From Boothiomyces macroporosus (lineage: Eukaryota; Chytridiomycota; Chytridiomycetes; Rhizophydiales; Terramycetaceae), in NCBI GenBank assembly GCA_027604185.1, contig JADGKB010000053.1, positions 1 to 64,000 on the forward strand: 64,000 bases of DNA, written 5' to 3'. Below are positions 11,009 through 23,035 of the stretch, one piece after another; the stretch's first letter is position 1; every line of letters starts with the position of its first letter. The notes beneath the pieces were generated by a model. It was given only the letters and a program-made list of their open reading frames with translations, was not told where the DNA came from and made no database searches. A program made the position numbers and the translations under genes.

Positions 11009-13365
11009 TCATTCTACAATTATTAAATCATCATCATCATGTACAACAACAACAGGCGGAGGAGCATTCTTCTTCAGCTCGACTTCCTTTTCTTTCAATG
11101 ATAGCATCAGGTGTTGTATGTCACACCGCTTTTGTCGAATTACATAATTTCCAGTGAACCAATCGTTGGGCTTTGCTTCTCTATTCTATTATCAAGTAGT
11201 AATTACTAATATCTTGGGCAGCAGCTCTTCGACTCTTCCCAAAAATGATTCCACATACTCCAAAAGATAAACCCCACAGTCACAGTGATTAGGTTGTATA
11301 GGAACGTCAAGCTTACTCCCTTTGATCTCTTTTTCGTTGATTTCTACATGTTTTTTATATCTCGCCTCCATTACGAGATAGTTTTTGATGGTTCTCAGTG
11401 TCTTTGGGCGACTGTGTCCCAAAGAGTCCAAAATAAACACTTTACATCTATTGTTAAAAGAATTAGCACTTTGCAGGATCTGAAAAGGAATCTACTGCTT
11501 TAAGTTTTGCTGTTTTCCGTTTTGGTACAGATTTGCTTCGCAAATTAATTCCTGTGGATTGAGCTTCCGCAGTTCCCTGATTTGGATCCGCTATTTGGTG
11601 CACTTCTGATGTTGCTTTGAATATTTTGCTAATTCCAATTTTAGGTGTTTCGTAAGACTTTGGTTTGACAGTTTTAAAACCACCAACTTCAGTAGCTTCA
11701 CCAGTCGAATTCACAAGGTTTGGGGGTATTTCTGTAATCTCTGGGGATTGGTCATCATCTTGGCCATCCTCGTTTGGCTGTACATCGTCATCTATTTCCA
11801 TTGACTGATCAGAGTTTTCAATATGATTTAATGTAGAGCCGTTTGTTTCAGAAAGGGTTTCGATCGTGGAATTATCGGGTACTAAATTTGAGGAAAGCTC
11901 CTGAACTAATTGTTGCGAGTACTCCAAAGTTTCATCTGATATTACTTTCGATTCAGCAACAACCTCTTCCACCAAATCCATATCTGTCTCTTTCAATTCT
12001 AATAAGCATGCCCCAGGGTTGTATACTATTGCCAAATACCAATGAAGACTAGGTTAATGCATATTACTTTTCATTCACTGGAATAATCAAATAGTCTTTT
12101 TCAAATATATCCACCCTATTTGTCCATTTCCTAATTCGTTCATAAGCAAACTCAAACTTCCTTTCATCTTTACTGGACATTAACTGTTCAAAAAAGAAGG
12201 AATTGAAAAAGTGTGTTTTTTGATAAGTTGGATTATCAGCATTGATTTCGCATAGATATCGAATATAGAATTCAATTACGGTATCATTCAGAAATTCCCC
12301 TTCGTTCAATCGAGCAACATCTTGTTCACGAACAGATATACAATAGCGGCCCTTATGAGGATAGTTGAATATAATCTCGTTGGTTTGCATAGCGCCAACA
12401 CCAGATAGTCTAGATGATTTCCTAACTGGTGCCTCTTCCTTTTTATAAAAGCGATCTTCTTGCGCAAGTTCAATCTTGTTTCGTTTCTTTGGTGTTTCTT
12501 TAGCTTGCCCCATTGGCTCGTAAGATATATATTCATCCACATAATCATCGTCACTGTCTTTTGAAAACCGTTTTGAGGTTCTCCTTTTTTCATTGACTGC
12601 CAATGTCATTGCTTCAGCAATTTCCGGATCAGACATGGCCATTACAGTTCCAAAATTTTGCATTCTCGCCAAGTGCTTTACAATATTTTCCTTGGTAGAC
12701 AGGATTACTTTATCATTTCGTCCATCAATTTTCAAAAGGGTATATTCTCCAGAATGATAAGTGATTCTTTTAATATCATCTGGGTTGAACTTGATATTCT
12801 TTGAGCCAGTTACTTCCAAGTGATAATTCGTAATAGTCAAATTATTCGCCGTGCCCCATTCGCTTTTATCCGGATATTCCCATACTCTATCAATTGGTAT
12901 TTTGCAGACAGGGTTTTCTGAATTTGGTTTCATTGCTTCCGCTCTTTTCCAGTTACTCCTGCTCTCTCCCAGATTTAAAGATGAGTGTAACTGCTTTTGA
13001 ACTGGCTTGTGATCATCCTGAATTGAAATTGGTTTGTTTGCATGGTTCTGGGAATAAAACATTGAGCGAGAATGCTCGTCTAGTTTCATCTCCCTGCTTC
13101 TTTCGGACAGCTGTTCCGGTACTGTGGGCCTATTCCTGAACATCAATTGAGGCTGAGAGGATTTAGAATTCGTAGTTTGCTTGTATTTGTTTATCCCCAT
13201 TTCCAAAATTCCCTGTCTTCTGGGTCCAAAGGGCGAGTCAATCCCCTTCACTCTCTGTAATGGATTGGCATTTTTCCTTATTTTATTCCTATTCATTCCA
13301 AGGTTGTTTGACGGTGTATCTATCGGTGTCCCTTCGTAACCTTGAGGGAAGCCAGATTGGGACAT
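11009..13365 (-). CDS. Ulp2/SENP6-like SUMO protease
   Basis: Exons (minus): 13365-12068, 12048-11470, 11447-11207, 11185-11009 (764 aa). Cysteine protease family C48, removing SUMO or editing SUMO chains. The N-terminus is disordered and basic. A PH-like segment (about 165-240) precedes the catalytic domain, which starts at YCISVREQDVARLNEGEFLNDTVIEFY. Catalytic His is in LHWYLAIVYN (about 435), Asp in FILDSLG (about 631) and Cys in HCDCGVYLLEY (about 682). About 190 residues of acidic, low-complexity sequence separate His from Asp, as in the split domains of SENP6/7. The last exon ends with VVVVHDDDD and LIIVE, which look like SUMO-interacting motifs. Confidence 0.93.
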
Positions 13366-13649
13366 TCAAAATGTTGAAATGGAAAAACAGAAAATCAAAT
13401 TTAAAATAAGGCTGGTTTAAGCCATTAACTTTATTTTTAAACATTCTAACCCAATCCTGCCAGTCTCATTCTAGTATAATGGGTGCCAACTATGAATCTA
13501 ATCTGTTATAGACAACAGCCTTAAAACCTTCAACCCACACGGTTATAATCTGGATTGATTTCCACTCATTGAAGCATACAGCCGGTTCAGATTTAACGTA
13601 GTTGCTACTCCATTCAAGTTGAATTTAGTTTTTTTCGCGTAAGAACAAG

Positions 13650-15928
13650 ATGGTGAGTGATTTTTAAATTCAGTCTGAAAAAGAATCCGTCAAAGTAATT
13701 CTTAGATGCCGGCCATTCAGCGAAAAGGAAAAACAAGCCGGACATTCGAATATCGTCCAAATGGACACGAAAGCTGGAACAGTGACGATATTCGACCCTC
13801 GATCTGAAAGAAGTCAGCCTGACCCGCCAAAGACATTTACTTTTGATCACGTCTTTGATAATACATGTACCCAGACTGAAGTGTATAGTATGACTGCCAG
13901 GGATATTGTCGATTGCGTACTACAGGGATATAATGGTACGAGATTCTAACCATAGGTAATTATAACTAAGTTGAGGTACTGTTTTCGCTTACGGTCAAAC
14001 CGGAACGGGAAAGGTTTTAGATCATTAACACAGACATTCTCGATGGAAGGAATCAGAGATGTTCCAGAATTAAGAGGTATCATTCCAATGGCATTCGATC
14101 ACATCTTTGGGTATATAAAGCACGCCGGAGCAAAAACTCAGTTTTTGGTTAGGGCTTCTTATTTGGAAATTTACAATGAAGAGATTAGGGATTTACTAAA
14201 CTTGAAATCAAAGAAATTGGAAATCAAAGAACGCGCGGATACTGGGGTGTACGTCAAAGACCTGTCAACTTTTGTTATTCAAAACGTGGAAGAAATGGAT
14301 CAACTGATGACTGTGGGAAACAAGAATCGCTCAGTTGGGTTTACTGAAATGAATGCCACCTCTTCAAGATCGCACTCCATCTTTACAATTACTGTGGAAG
14401 CCTCGGAAACAGATGAGAATGGAGAGCAAAGACTGAGAGCCGGAAAGTTACACCTGGTAGATTTAGCTGGTAGTGAAAGACAAACAAAAACTGGAGCTAC
14501 TGGTGATAGATTAAAGGAAGCTACAAAAATCAATTTGTCTTTATCTGCTTTAGGCAACGTAATATCAGCCCTAGTTGATGGGAAATCTTCACATATTCCT
14601 TACCGTGATTCAAAATTGACCAGACTTTTGCAAGATTCGTTAGGAGGAAATGCAAAGACTTTAATGGTTGCAACTATGAGTCCAGCATCTTACAATTACG
14701 ACGAAACCATTTCTACTTTGAGGTACGCAAACAGAGCAAAGAATATAAAGAATAAACCAAAGGTCAATGAAGATCCAAAGGATGCTATGCTCAGAGAATT
14801 CCAGGAAGAAATTAAACGACTAAAAAGTCTGCTGGAAAATACAGAGGGTGGAGAAGAAACAGTGATAGAAGAAGTGGAAGAAGTAGAAGTGGAAATAGAG
14901 CAAGATGAAGATGAACCAAACATAAAGCAAAAGAAGGAAAAAAAAGTAAGAAAGCAAAAGGAAAAGAGGGTTTCCATTACTGCAGCAGGGCCAACAAGTA
15001 TTCCAGAATCAGAATTGGCGAAAATGCAGGATATGGTTGAAAAGGAAAAACAGGCAATTTTAGCTAGTAAGGATATGGAAGAATCAGAGAGAAACAAGCT
15101 GATTGAAGAAGCTGAATTAAGAATGAAAGAATTGGAAAAGGAAAGAGAGGCAAGGGCAGAATTGGCAGCTAAATTAGCACAGCTAGAGCAAAAGCTGTTG
15201 GTTGGAGGTGTGAATATCCTGGACCAGCACCAAGAGCAGCAAATCACATTAGCTAAAAAAGCCCAAGAATTAGAAGAAGGAGTTCGAAAGCAAAGAGAGT
15301 TGGAAATGAATTTGAATGAAAAAGAAGAATTGAATTTACAAATAGAAGAAGAATTTTCGAATCTGCAAGAAGAAGCAGCTTCAAAAACAAAGAAATTAAA
15401 GAAATTATGGTCAATGCTGACGGAGCAGAAATCGGAATTGAAAGATTTGAAAGAAGAGCATCAACGAGAAAGAGAAAATTTATTGGAAACTATTAGAGAA
15501 TTGACGAGTGAAATTAAACTGCGTCAAGCTATAATCCAAGGGTTTATCCCACCTGCTGAACAGGAAATAATAAACGAGTTTGCAGAATACGATGATACAG
15601 CCGAGAAGTGGAGGATAGCCCATGTAGCCCATGCTGGTAATAATATTAAAGGTAAAACAATCTCATAAAAGGCAAGCGATCGTTGGTATCTGGCCAACTG
15701 CAATTTGAACACCAAGGGCTTCACCGGGTCTTGGAGCCTGAAGAGGTGTGGGATCCAATGTGCATATTTCCAGATCCATTCCTTTCCTATGATGTTCCTG
15801 GGCTGAAAAAGAATGGAAAAAAGACATTTACTGTTAAAATGCTCAAGAACAAAAAGTCAAAGGAAGCAGCACCAGCCCCAGCCCCACAAGCTAGAGGTTT
15901 AGTTGCTAAGCATAAGCACTATGCCTAG
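13650..15928 (+). CDS. Kinesin-II (KIF3/FLA10-type) motor subunit
   Basis: Exons: 13650-13652 (ATG alone), 13674-13935, 13976-14013, 14034-15651, 15672-15928 (725 aa). Plus-end microtubule motor that drives anterograde intraflagellar transport as a heterotrimer. The motor domain (about 1-340) starts SEKESVKVILRCRPF; it has the P-loop GQTGTGKT, cut by an intron, switch I NATSSRSH and switch II VDLAGSER. A long coiled coil follows (about 370-610, rich in E, K, L), then a short globular tail with YDVPGL and a basic end ARGLVAKHKHYA. Two features are odd: the first exon codes only Met, and the 40-nt intron 13936-13975 looks like two complete 20-nt introns in tandem. Its presence implies a flagellated stage. 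Confidence 0.95.
13936..13975 (+). other. Tandem double intron in the kinesin gene
   Basis: Between GYN-G and T-VFAYGQTG the removed sequence is 40 nt. It splits into GTACGAGATTCTAACCATAG (13936-13955) and GTAATTATAACTAAGTTGAG (13956-13975), each with its own GT, a CTAAC/CTAAG-like branch site and AG. Removing only one would shift the frame. Confidence 0.75.
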
Positions 15929-15971
15929 ATGTGAATTAATATAAACCACGATTATTTCTCTCATATTATTA

Positions 15972-16015
15972 GTTGATAGTATTCCGTTGATGGTCATTCT
16001 GGTTGATAGTATTCC
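15972..16015. repeat. Short direct repeat pair
   Basis: GTTGATAGTATTCC occurs at 15972-15985 and again at 16002-16015, in the gap between the convergent kinesin and HNH genes. An inverted GATGG/CCATC element is nearby. Function unknown. Confidence 0.4.
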
Positions 16016-16125
16016 ATCAACACTCCTGGAAGACTATTGATGGATAAGCAAAAAATTCTACCAATCAAAATCAAGCGAGCGAGATAAATTACCAGTTTGG
16101 AAACGAATATATTAGATTTACAAAA

Positions 16126-17257
16126 TTAAACAAGCAGGTTTGGGCCAAATGTAACCGCTGAATCTTCTCTTTTCACTTCAGGCTTACTTTCATCTTTGTA
16201 TTCAGACAGATAAGCCTGATTCACTTGAAATTCATCATCCGAGTCGTATTCTTGTTCGTAATAGTTTGCCTGGCCTCTCATATAAAATATTCTTGACAGC
16301 AATTCGTGCAGCCGAACATAAACTTCAGATGGTTGAGGATGAGTATTTCCAATGAATAGTGGTTGATTGTATGATGATACTGTTATTGGTATATCAGTTT
16401 CAATATTGTCGATTATTGCGCGTTTGACAACAATTCTTCCAGTGGTGATTTTTCCCAACAATCCATCTTCTTCAACCTGCATTGCCTTGTAAATTGTATT
16501 GTTATTAGAGTCTTTTTCCATAACAATAAACCATTCGAATGCACCAAAGAATCGATGAGCTTCTTGATTTAGCAATATTGCATTTTCGCAAACATCTAAA
16601 TTTTCAAAGAAATTTGGGGGTAACCATGGACACATTCGAAAGATAAATGAACGGATTACATATTTACCTTGTTTCCTTTCTTCGCCATCAGATTTACTAT
16701 CCAGTAAAGATTGAGGGATAATATGAGCAACTTCAAATCCTCTTGATATCCTTTCTGTAACTTTGTCTTCTTCCCCAGTTAACACACAAACTTTATCCCT
16801 AAATTAATAGTAAATACCTTTCTCGCACATCGCTTTTAAACTTGTTGCTTTTTGAGGAGGAAGAGTGTGATTTATCTTCCTCCTCTTGGATTCGCTGGGT
16901 AGCGCTAGAGGGTCTTGAGCCTGGTCTTCCACCACTTGCTCGCATAGGCATTAGGAACAAATTGTCATATTTGCTGGCTAGTTCTTCCAAGTTGTCTGAC
17001 GCAAGTATATCCTGTATTATCACCTGCCTCGTACTGGCGAAACTTTCGTAATCACTGTCTGCTGTGGCATTCAGCATGGCATTCAATATTTTGTATGTTG
17101 AAAACCCCTTTTCTAAATTCTGTAGTTTCTCGTTAGCTTGTTGCATTTTAGTGAAAAAATTTTGATGGGACAATGTCTGAAACAACAGAGGGGAGGCTAC
17201 AATCTATCAATTATTTCTCATTACGCATAAAGGGATTGGATGTACGATATGTAGCAT
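16126..17257 (-). CDS. HNH_2 (HNH nuclease-like) domain protein, fungal type
   Basis: Exons (minus): 17257-17225, 17203-16818, 16798-16126 (363 aa). The C-terminal half carries CVLTGEED, EVAHIIPQS, CPWLPPNFFENLDVCENAILLNQEAHRFFGAFEWFI, the layout of HNH_2 proteins that are common and often multicopy in fungi. The conserved His residues sit in AHIIP and EAHRFF; catalytic activity and role are unknown. The middle (about 100-135) is a serine-rich linker. The first exon is less certain: it needs a 21-nt intron (17204-17224) and starts MLHIVHP, similar to the usual N-terminus of the family. A conservative start would be Met at 17146. The other two exons are well supported. Confidence 0.8.
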
Positions 17258-17790
17258 AATAGCTGGGAGTTAATTACATGGAGAATATTGTAAAAAAAGT
17301 GTAAGTAGAAAATTGTTATTTGAATTTCTCTAGTATAGAATTTATGCTACATCATTTTTACTAAGAATAATATTAAAGAGGAGAAACACGAGAGAGAGAA
17401 TATGTAGATAAAATAGATAGAAAATTATCCTACTTCATTTTTGATTTATCCTACATAAAAATGGTTTATCCTACATTGATTGATAGAGGTTGCATGGGCA
17501 GGCAAGCCAGCCAGTACTCATGGGCATGCTCTGGACAATTTTAAAATGCTAGACCATAACATGCTCTTGGTGTATCGATTTCATATTCAATAAAAGTCAC
17601 GTGATGATATTCATAATTGAGACCATAATTCTCAATGCTCAATATTCTAAACATGTTTATCACATTTATGGTCTCATTTACCTTAGCACTGGAGTAGTCC
17701 ACACTGCATAAGGTTGGACCTTATGGAATGTGGACTGTCTATCGGGTAAATTTTAGTCAAACTCAACCCCAGAATTTTTTTATTTTTTTG
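17258..17790. other. Divergent intergenic region with TTATCCTAC motifs
   Basis: AT-rich spacer between the HNH_2 gene (minus) and the DEAD-box gene (plus). It holds three TTATCCTAC motifs, listed separately, and two partial copies of a CATAATTCTCAAT-like stretch near 17610-17650. No gene is recognised. Confidence 0.4.
17425..17474. repeat. Three TTATCCTAC motifs spaced 20-21 bp
   Basis: TTATCCTAC occurs at 17425-17433, 17446-17454 and 17466-17474. Spacings of 21 and 20 bp place them on about every second helical turn. They may be binding sites or a short tandem repeat. Confidence 0.5.
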
Positions 17791-19677
17791 ATGTTTCGGA
17801 CTGTGAAATCTGCAAGGACGCTGTACTGCTATTCCAAGGGATCAATTACTAGCTCTGAAATATATTTCACCTCGGCTCCGGTTAGGCTATTTTTTCCAAC
17901 TAAACCATTAACGAGACAAATTCAAACCACAGTTCAACTATGGCAGAGTATTTCCACTGTCGATTCTTTCAATTCAATTTCATTGAATCCAAATACAAAA
18001 AAAGCAGTCTTGGAAGACTTTGGATTTCAAAAAATGACTACCGTTCAAAAATCAGTTCTCTCTCAATTGCCCGTGTCAACGGATTTACTTGTAAGGGCAA
18101 AGACTGGAACGGGAAAGACTTTGGCATTCATGATTGCTGCCCTAGAGACTGCGATATCCAACAATGCATTTGGTCGGAATAATATTCCAATCCTTGTTCT
18201 GACCCCCACTAGAGAATTAGCTATCCAAATCGCTGCGGAAACTGATAAATTGGTCAGGCACCACCGACTTAATGTTCAAATTGCTGTCGGAGGAACTGGT
18301 AGAATGCAGTCTCTCAATAGGATTTTAAACCAGAAAACTGATATTTTAATTGCTACTCCTGGTCGATTGAATGATATTCTTGGAACTGAAAAAGGTCTAC
18401 AAAGAAAATTCATGGATTTGAATGTGCTAATTTTTGATGAAGCGGATCAGCTGCTGGATATGGGTTTTCAACGGGAGATTGACCAAATTCTTTCCAACTT
18501 ACCCCCACCAAATAAGAGGCACACATTCATGTTTTCCGCAACGTTATCTCCAGAAATCAGACAGATTGCAAAGGCTTCTTTAAGCGAAGGCTACAAGGAT
18601 ATTGATACTGTTCCAGCGAATGAAGTAGATACTCATATGAAGATTAGACAATCGTATTTGGTTGCCCCGCACAAAGATCATTTTTATCTGATTCAAGAAA
18701 TAATCCAAAAGCACAAAGAATCAACCCCAAGCTCAAAAATAATTGTATTCTTCCCAACCACCAAATTAGTGACTTTTGCAAAGAGCATTTTGGAAAGTGC
18801 ACTGTCAATGGACATCATGGAAATACACTCGCGATTAACTCAGCAGCAAAGAGTTAGGGTTTCAGACAAGTTTAGAAAGTCTAGATCTTCGGTTTTGTTC
18901 ACTTCTGGTATTAAATATCTTATTTAGACGTGTCTGCGAGAGGAGTTGACTATCCTGGAGTAACGCTTGTTCTACAAGTTGGATTACCCTCTTCAAGGGA
19001 TCAATACATTCATAGGTACTCTATTCTAACAAAGAATTGGAAGAACTGGAAGAGCTGGTAAAGAGGGAGAATCAGTGCTAGTGCTTTCTCCATACGAAGA
19101 AAATTACTTGAAATGTGTCACGGATTTACCAATTAGGAAGGAACTTAGGTACTCTTTAAACAGAAATGGAAGGGATTCAAAGATTATTGAAAGCATTTCA
19201 AAAGCAATTCAAAACGCTGACCAGCTTGAGAAACTCGAAATCTTTACCAGTATGCTTGGATATCGTAATTAAAAATTAAACTTAGAAATATCAAAGTTGG
19301 AGATTTCAAAGATTAGAAAAGATACCTGTATTGAAGGTGTCAGTCACTTTTGCCAAGGGTATTTAGAAATGGAGTTACCTGCCATTCCACTGAAACTGGT
19401 CGATAACTTGGGATTGAGAAACGTTCCCGGAGTAGTTGTACAAGGCAATAGAAGAATCGGATTAAACGAAGGTCGATATCCACCAAATCAGCAAAAAGGA
19501 AACTTTTCAAACAAAGTGCCAAAAAATGCAAGCAAGATTTTGGAATCTTTGGAAGCTGGCCATGGTAAAAAGTTTTACGAATCGAACAGCAGGAAATTGG
19601 ACAAACCACAACAAATTAATGAACGCTCAGCTAGTAGAGTACGCTCTCGCAGCCCCGCAAAAAGCAGAGTAAATTAA
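17791..19677 (+). CDS. Mitochondrial DEAD-box RNA helicase (Mss116/CYT-19-like)
   Basis: Exons: 17791-18907, 18928-19015, 19035-19264, 19286-19677 (608 aa). ATP-dependent RNA chaperone. The first 50 residues are basic, hydroxylated and lack acids, as in a mitochondrial presequence. Motifs: Q-motif region FQKMTTVQKSVLSQL, AKTGTGKT (about 102), TPTRELAIQ, IATPGRL, DEAD (about 216), SAT (about 248), ARGVDYPGV, HRIGRTGRAG (about 402). The C-terminal tail is basic and RS-rich (SASRVRSRSPAKSR), as in Mss116-type proteins that tether structured RNA. An in-frame ATG at 17728 would add 21 residues; I chose 17791 because the presequence then starts cleanly. Mitochondrial location is inferred. Confidence 0.92.
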
Positions 19678-19707
19678 CTTATTGTAAAATAAAGTAAAAC
19701 AATTTAT

Positions 19708-22073
19708 TTAGACATAACCTTTTTGATTTCTTTTCCAGATAAATGAGACTAGCATCCCAAAGGTTACAGCAATGACAACTCCACCAACAGCTGCTCCAAT
19801 ATAGACTCCTGTACGCGCGCCGCTAGAAGCAGTATCATTTCCGGAACTAGTACCATTTACGGATGCGGAAGTGGAGGATGCATTTGGGTCTACTACCCCA
19901 ATGTCCCCACTAGCGAGAGGTCCAAAAGAGCTGATTGAAACCTTGCTCAAGTCACCCCCAACTTCTTCCCATAATACCAGATTATTGTAATCATTAGATT
20001 TGAGGTATTCCTTTGGTACATGGTAATATCGTTGAGAAGGCTGGCCGATATTTGCACGACACTTATCTGGAGACCAAATTCCTGCATAATCACACAAAGT
20101 ACTGGTGTTTCCCTTTCCTACAATATTCCAATATCTTCCTAGATTGATTCCGTTCATATAAACTTGGCCACGCCCCATTGATCCCAAATCCAACACATAC
20201 GCAGCTGCATTTCCATTTAGAGGTGGCAACGAGCTTTGATACCAAGACCAACCAGGAACTTTTAGGGAGGTAATCGGTTGGAAATTTGTAACGTTTTTGT
20301 AATAAGCAAGCTTTTCTCCTTGAAGCCCAACTTGCATTGACCAGCCATTGTTGGTAATGTCGACGCCATTAACTGACACGCTTCCGGTAATTCCACCAAC
20401 GTATTTTTCTGGATTAGCTTTAGGAGTAGAAATGATGCCAAATGCAGTAGTCAGGACTTTTAAAACTCGGGACGAATCTTGAACACCAAACTGCTTATTG
20501 TTGATAGTCTTGACTTGAGCCTTCCCATCAGATAATATATCAAATCCAACTACCTCATCGTCCAAGTACACTGAATAAATTTCTCCAATATTTTGAAAGC
20601 TAACAGAGATTTGTTGAGCTGTTTTAGGAATAGCCACCTTGGTGCTGTACCAAAGATAATCTGACGAATCTTTTGTGGTCGAAAACTGTTCCCTTGGTGA
20701 TTGAGCAGTGACTGCAGATGATACATCCCAGATTCCCTTAGTTTCTGGCAGGGATTTTGCTGAAGTAACGTAAGCAATAGCATTATATGATGGACTGGTT
20801 GCCTGGACAGAAACTTTTGCAGAGTTAAATAGCTCTACGTTTCCTTTTACTATTGAAATCGACCATTTAGGAACCATGAAATTCTGTCCTTTGTAAGGCA
20901 CAGACTGAGAGTTTTGGGAATCTAAATTCGAAATAAAAGCAACAGCGTCATTACCAGTTCCAAACACAGCAATATCAATCGAGGGGGAACTGGAAAGTGG
21001 AACAGGATTATTAGCCAAAATAGTAGGAGCGACCGAATTAATCGCAGCGTGCAATGCCTTGGAGTGAGAATATTTTGGCTCATTTGGAAGTCCATATTCG
21101 TTTAATGGCGCGTCGTAGTCGTAGGATGTTGTAATAAGTGGGGTGCCAGCATTTCGACCAAAATTAGTTCCGCCATGCCACATATAATATCCAATATAGG
21201 TGCCTGAATAAACATCAATTTACCTCTTCTTGAAATAAATCTAGCGACGGTAAAAGCTAAATCTTCCGCTGGTCTTTTTGGTGACGCTTCTCCCCAGGAC
21301 TTGTACCAACCAGCCCATAATTCTGTAATGCCGAGCATTTGTGATTTCAGTGGTCGGGAATCCACCCAAGTATCACAATACCATCCATTACAGGTATTCA
21401 ATACTTGAGGGACGTCATCTTGTTTGGACATGAACCATTGAACGTTTGAAGTTAGTGAGAGAGCTAGATTGGCCGCCCAGTTAATATATGTTTTCCCATC
21501 CTGCTTGTAATCACCTTCAATGCTGCCATACCTATACTTAGATGATTTTTACTCGTTCTCTATTTGCATCATAATAATTGGGCCGCCATTTGCATATTCT
21601 AAATCTGCGATATACTGATGAATGTACTTTACAAACTTTTCCATTTCATCCATGAAGGGTTGGTTGTTAGTGCGCATGGCTATTCCGGGGATTTCTTTCA
21701 ACCACTCTGGAAAGCCTCCAAAGTCAAATTCTGCACATACATATGGGCCTATTCGTAGAATTACATACAATCCAGCGTTTTGGGCCTCCTGAAGGAAACC
21801 TCGTAAATCTCTGTTTCCAGAGAAATCATAAGTTCCCCTAACCTGCTCATGCTGGTTCCAAAAGACATAAGTATCAATTGCATTCAATCCTGCTTCCTTG
21901 GTCTTCTTCATTATGTCAGGCCACATTCTCGGGGTTGAGCGAACATAGTGAACATGTCCAGCCATAATCATTGTAGGTTGCCCATCAATTAATATTGCCC
22001 TAGAATTGGAAGTAACAGGGCCCTTTGCTCCAAGTAGTGAAAATAAGAGGAACAGTACCAGTCTGAGTTGCAT
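19708..22073 (-). CDS. GH35 beta-galactosidase, secreted or membrane-anchored
   Basis: Exons (minus): 22073-21553, 21531-21224, 21203-19708 (774 aa). Glycoside hydrolase family 35, retaining exo-beta-galactosidase. Signal peptide at 1-17 or so (LRLVLFLLFSLLG). The catalytic barrel has AGHVHYVRSTPRMWPDIM, the acid/base Glu in QIENEYG (cut by the first intron) and a nucleophile Glu in GITELWAGWYKSWGE (about 240), then MWHGGTNFGR. C-terminal jelly-roll domains follow with YVNG-like VYMNGINLGRYW. Residues about 745-768 form a transmembrane helix followed by KRNQKGYV, so the enzyme is probably tethered to the cell surface. The domain order is closest to plant-type GH35. Function is likely wall or host glycan digestion (inference). 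Confidence 0.93.
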
Positions 22074-22111
22074 TCTCTCTATTCCCGCAAAGTTTCACTT
22101 TGGCTCAGTTC

Positions 22112-22119
22112 CTTTTATG
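22112..22119 (-). promoter_or_regulatory. TATA-like element of the GH35 gene
   Basis: On the minus strand CATAAAAGG lies about 40 bp upstream of the ATG at 22073. Assigned by position and composition only. Confidence 0.3.
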
Positions 22120-22162
22120 TTCAAGCCTCGAGCCACACTACATGTTGAATACAGAATTACAT

Positions 22163-22917
22163 TTATTCAGGCTTGAATTTCTTTACTACAACAGACGCAA
22201 GAGTATTTGCAAAATAAAATAACTTGATTTGATAAGGGCTCTCGACAGGACGCGAACGATTCGCCATCACAATGTAAAATGGGAACAAAATCGCCAAACC
22301 ACCATATCTAACAATTGGAAACCCCAATGCCAAGATGGAAATAGGAAGCCCTACTATTAACGATGCTTACCAAAGCCGAGAAAGTAGAGCAACCGCTTTT
22401 CAAAATACTCTATGGAAATTATTATATCCCAACCTGCATTAGTCATTTACACCTTTGTTTACCCATCCATATTCAAATACGATAAATACCGCAAGATATC
22501 CATACAGAACTTGAACTATAACTTGACCAAATGGCAAAATGTAAAATATTAGTGCTATAACCGAGTACATGATTATAATCAGTAACTTGTAAAAGGTCTT
22601 TACTAGCTCGCTCGCCAATCTGAATTAATCGTCTGTAACCTTTGAACTGTTGGTGGCTTTTGAGCTGGCTTACCAACAAATATTTCAAAACTCCTGGCGG
22701 CAATCTTTTCAGATCGACTGTGATTCAAGATTAAACAAATCAAATGAGCTGGTAGTATCCAAAACACCAGTCGCAAGAAATCAGTGAACACGCCTGGTTC
22801 AAATGTAAATAATTGTGCAATTAAAGTGAATATCAGAAACACTATCACATTAATCACCATATTCTTGACAACGTTCTCCGCCAGTGTCGTCGATCTCGTT
22901 AGGTAACGATTACCCAT
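22163..22917 (-). CDS. EI24/PIG8-family ER membrane protein
   Basis: Exons (minus): 22917-22640, 22619-22453, 22433-22371, 22350-22163 (231 aa). Matches EI24 (etoposide-induced 2.4), an ER multi-pass protein linked in animals to autophagy. Conserved features: AARSFEIFVGKP (compare human FEVSGRKP), LVKTFYKLL, VLYGYLAVFIVFEYGWVNKG and, across two more short introns, YFLGFGLP. At least four hydrophobic segments are present. The family N-terminal extension is missing or very short. Its stop sits about 90 bp from the GH35 start, and its start is 118 bp from the divergent villidin-like gene. Confidence 0.9.
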
Positions 22918-23035
22918 ATATCACAAACAAAGTAATTGGAAATTGGATGGAATCTTTGACGCCATTGACGAACGATTCGATCATGAAAAAGTTCAAAAAT
23001 GCAAGAAATTCGAGTGCTACGTAACCCATTTTTTA

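Noticed and set aside
10816..11157. Plus-strand open frame downstream of the HECT gene, with a His run
   Set aside because: It is antisense to the last exon of the SUMO protease, whose spliced frame is much better supported; the His run is the complement of the Asp/Val tail.
16126..16798. HNH domain as part of a homing endonuclease or mobile element
   Set aside because: The sequence matches the ordinary fungal HNH_2 protein layout; no intein, group I intron or terminal repeats surround it.
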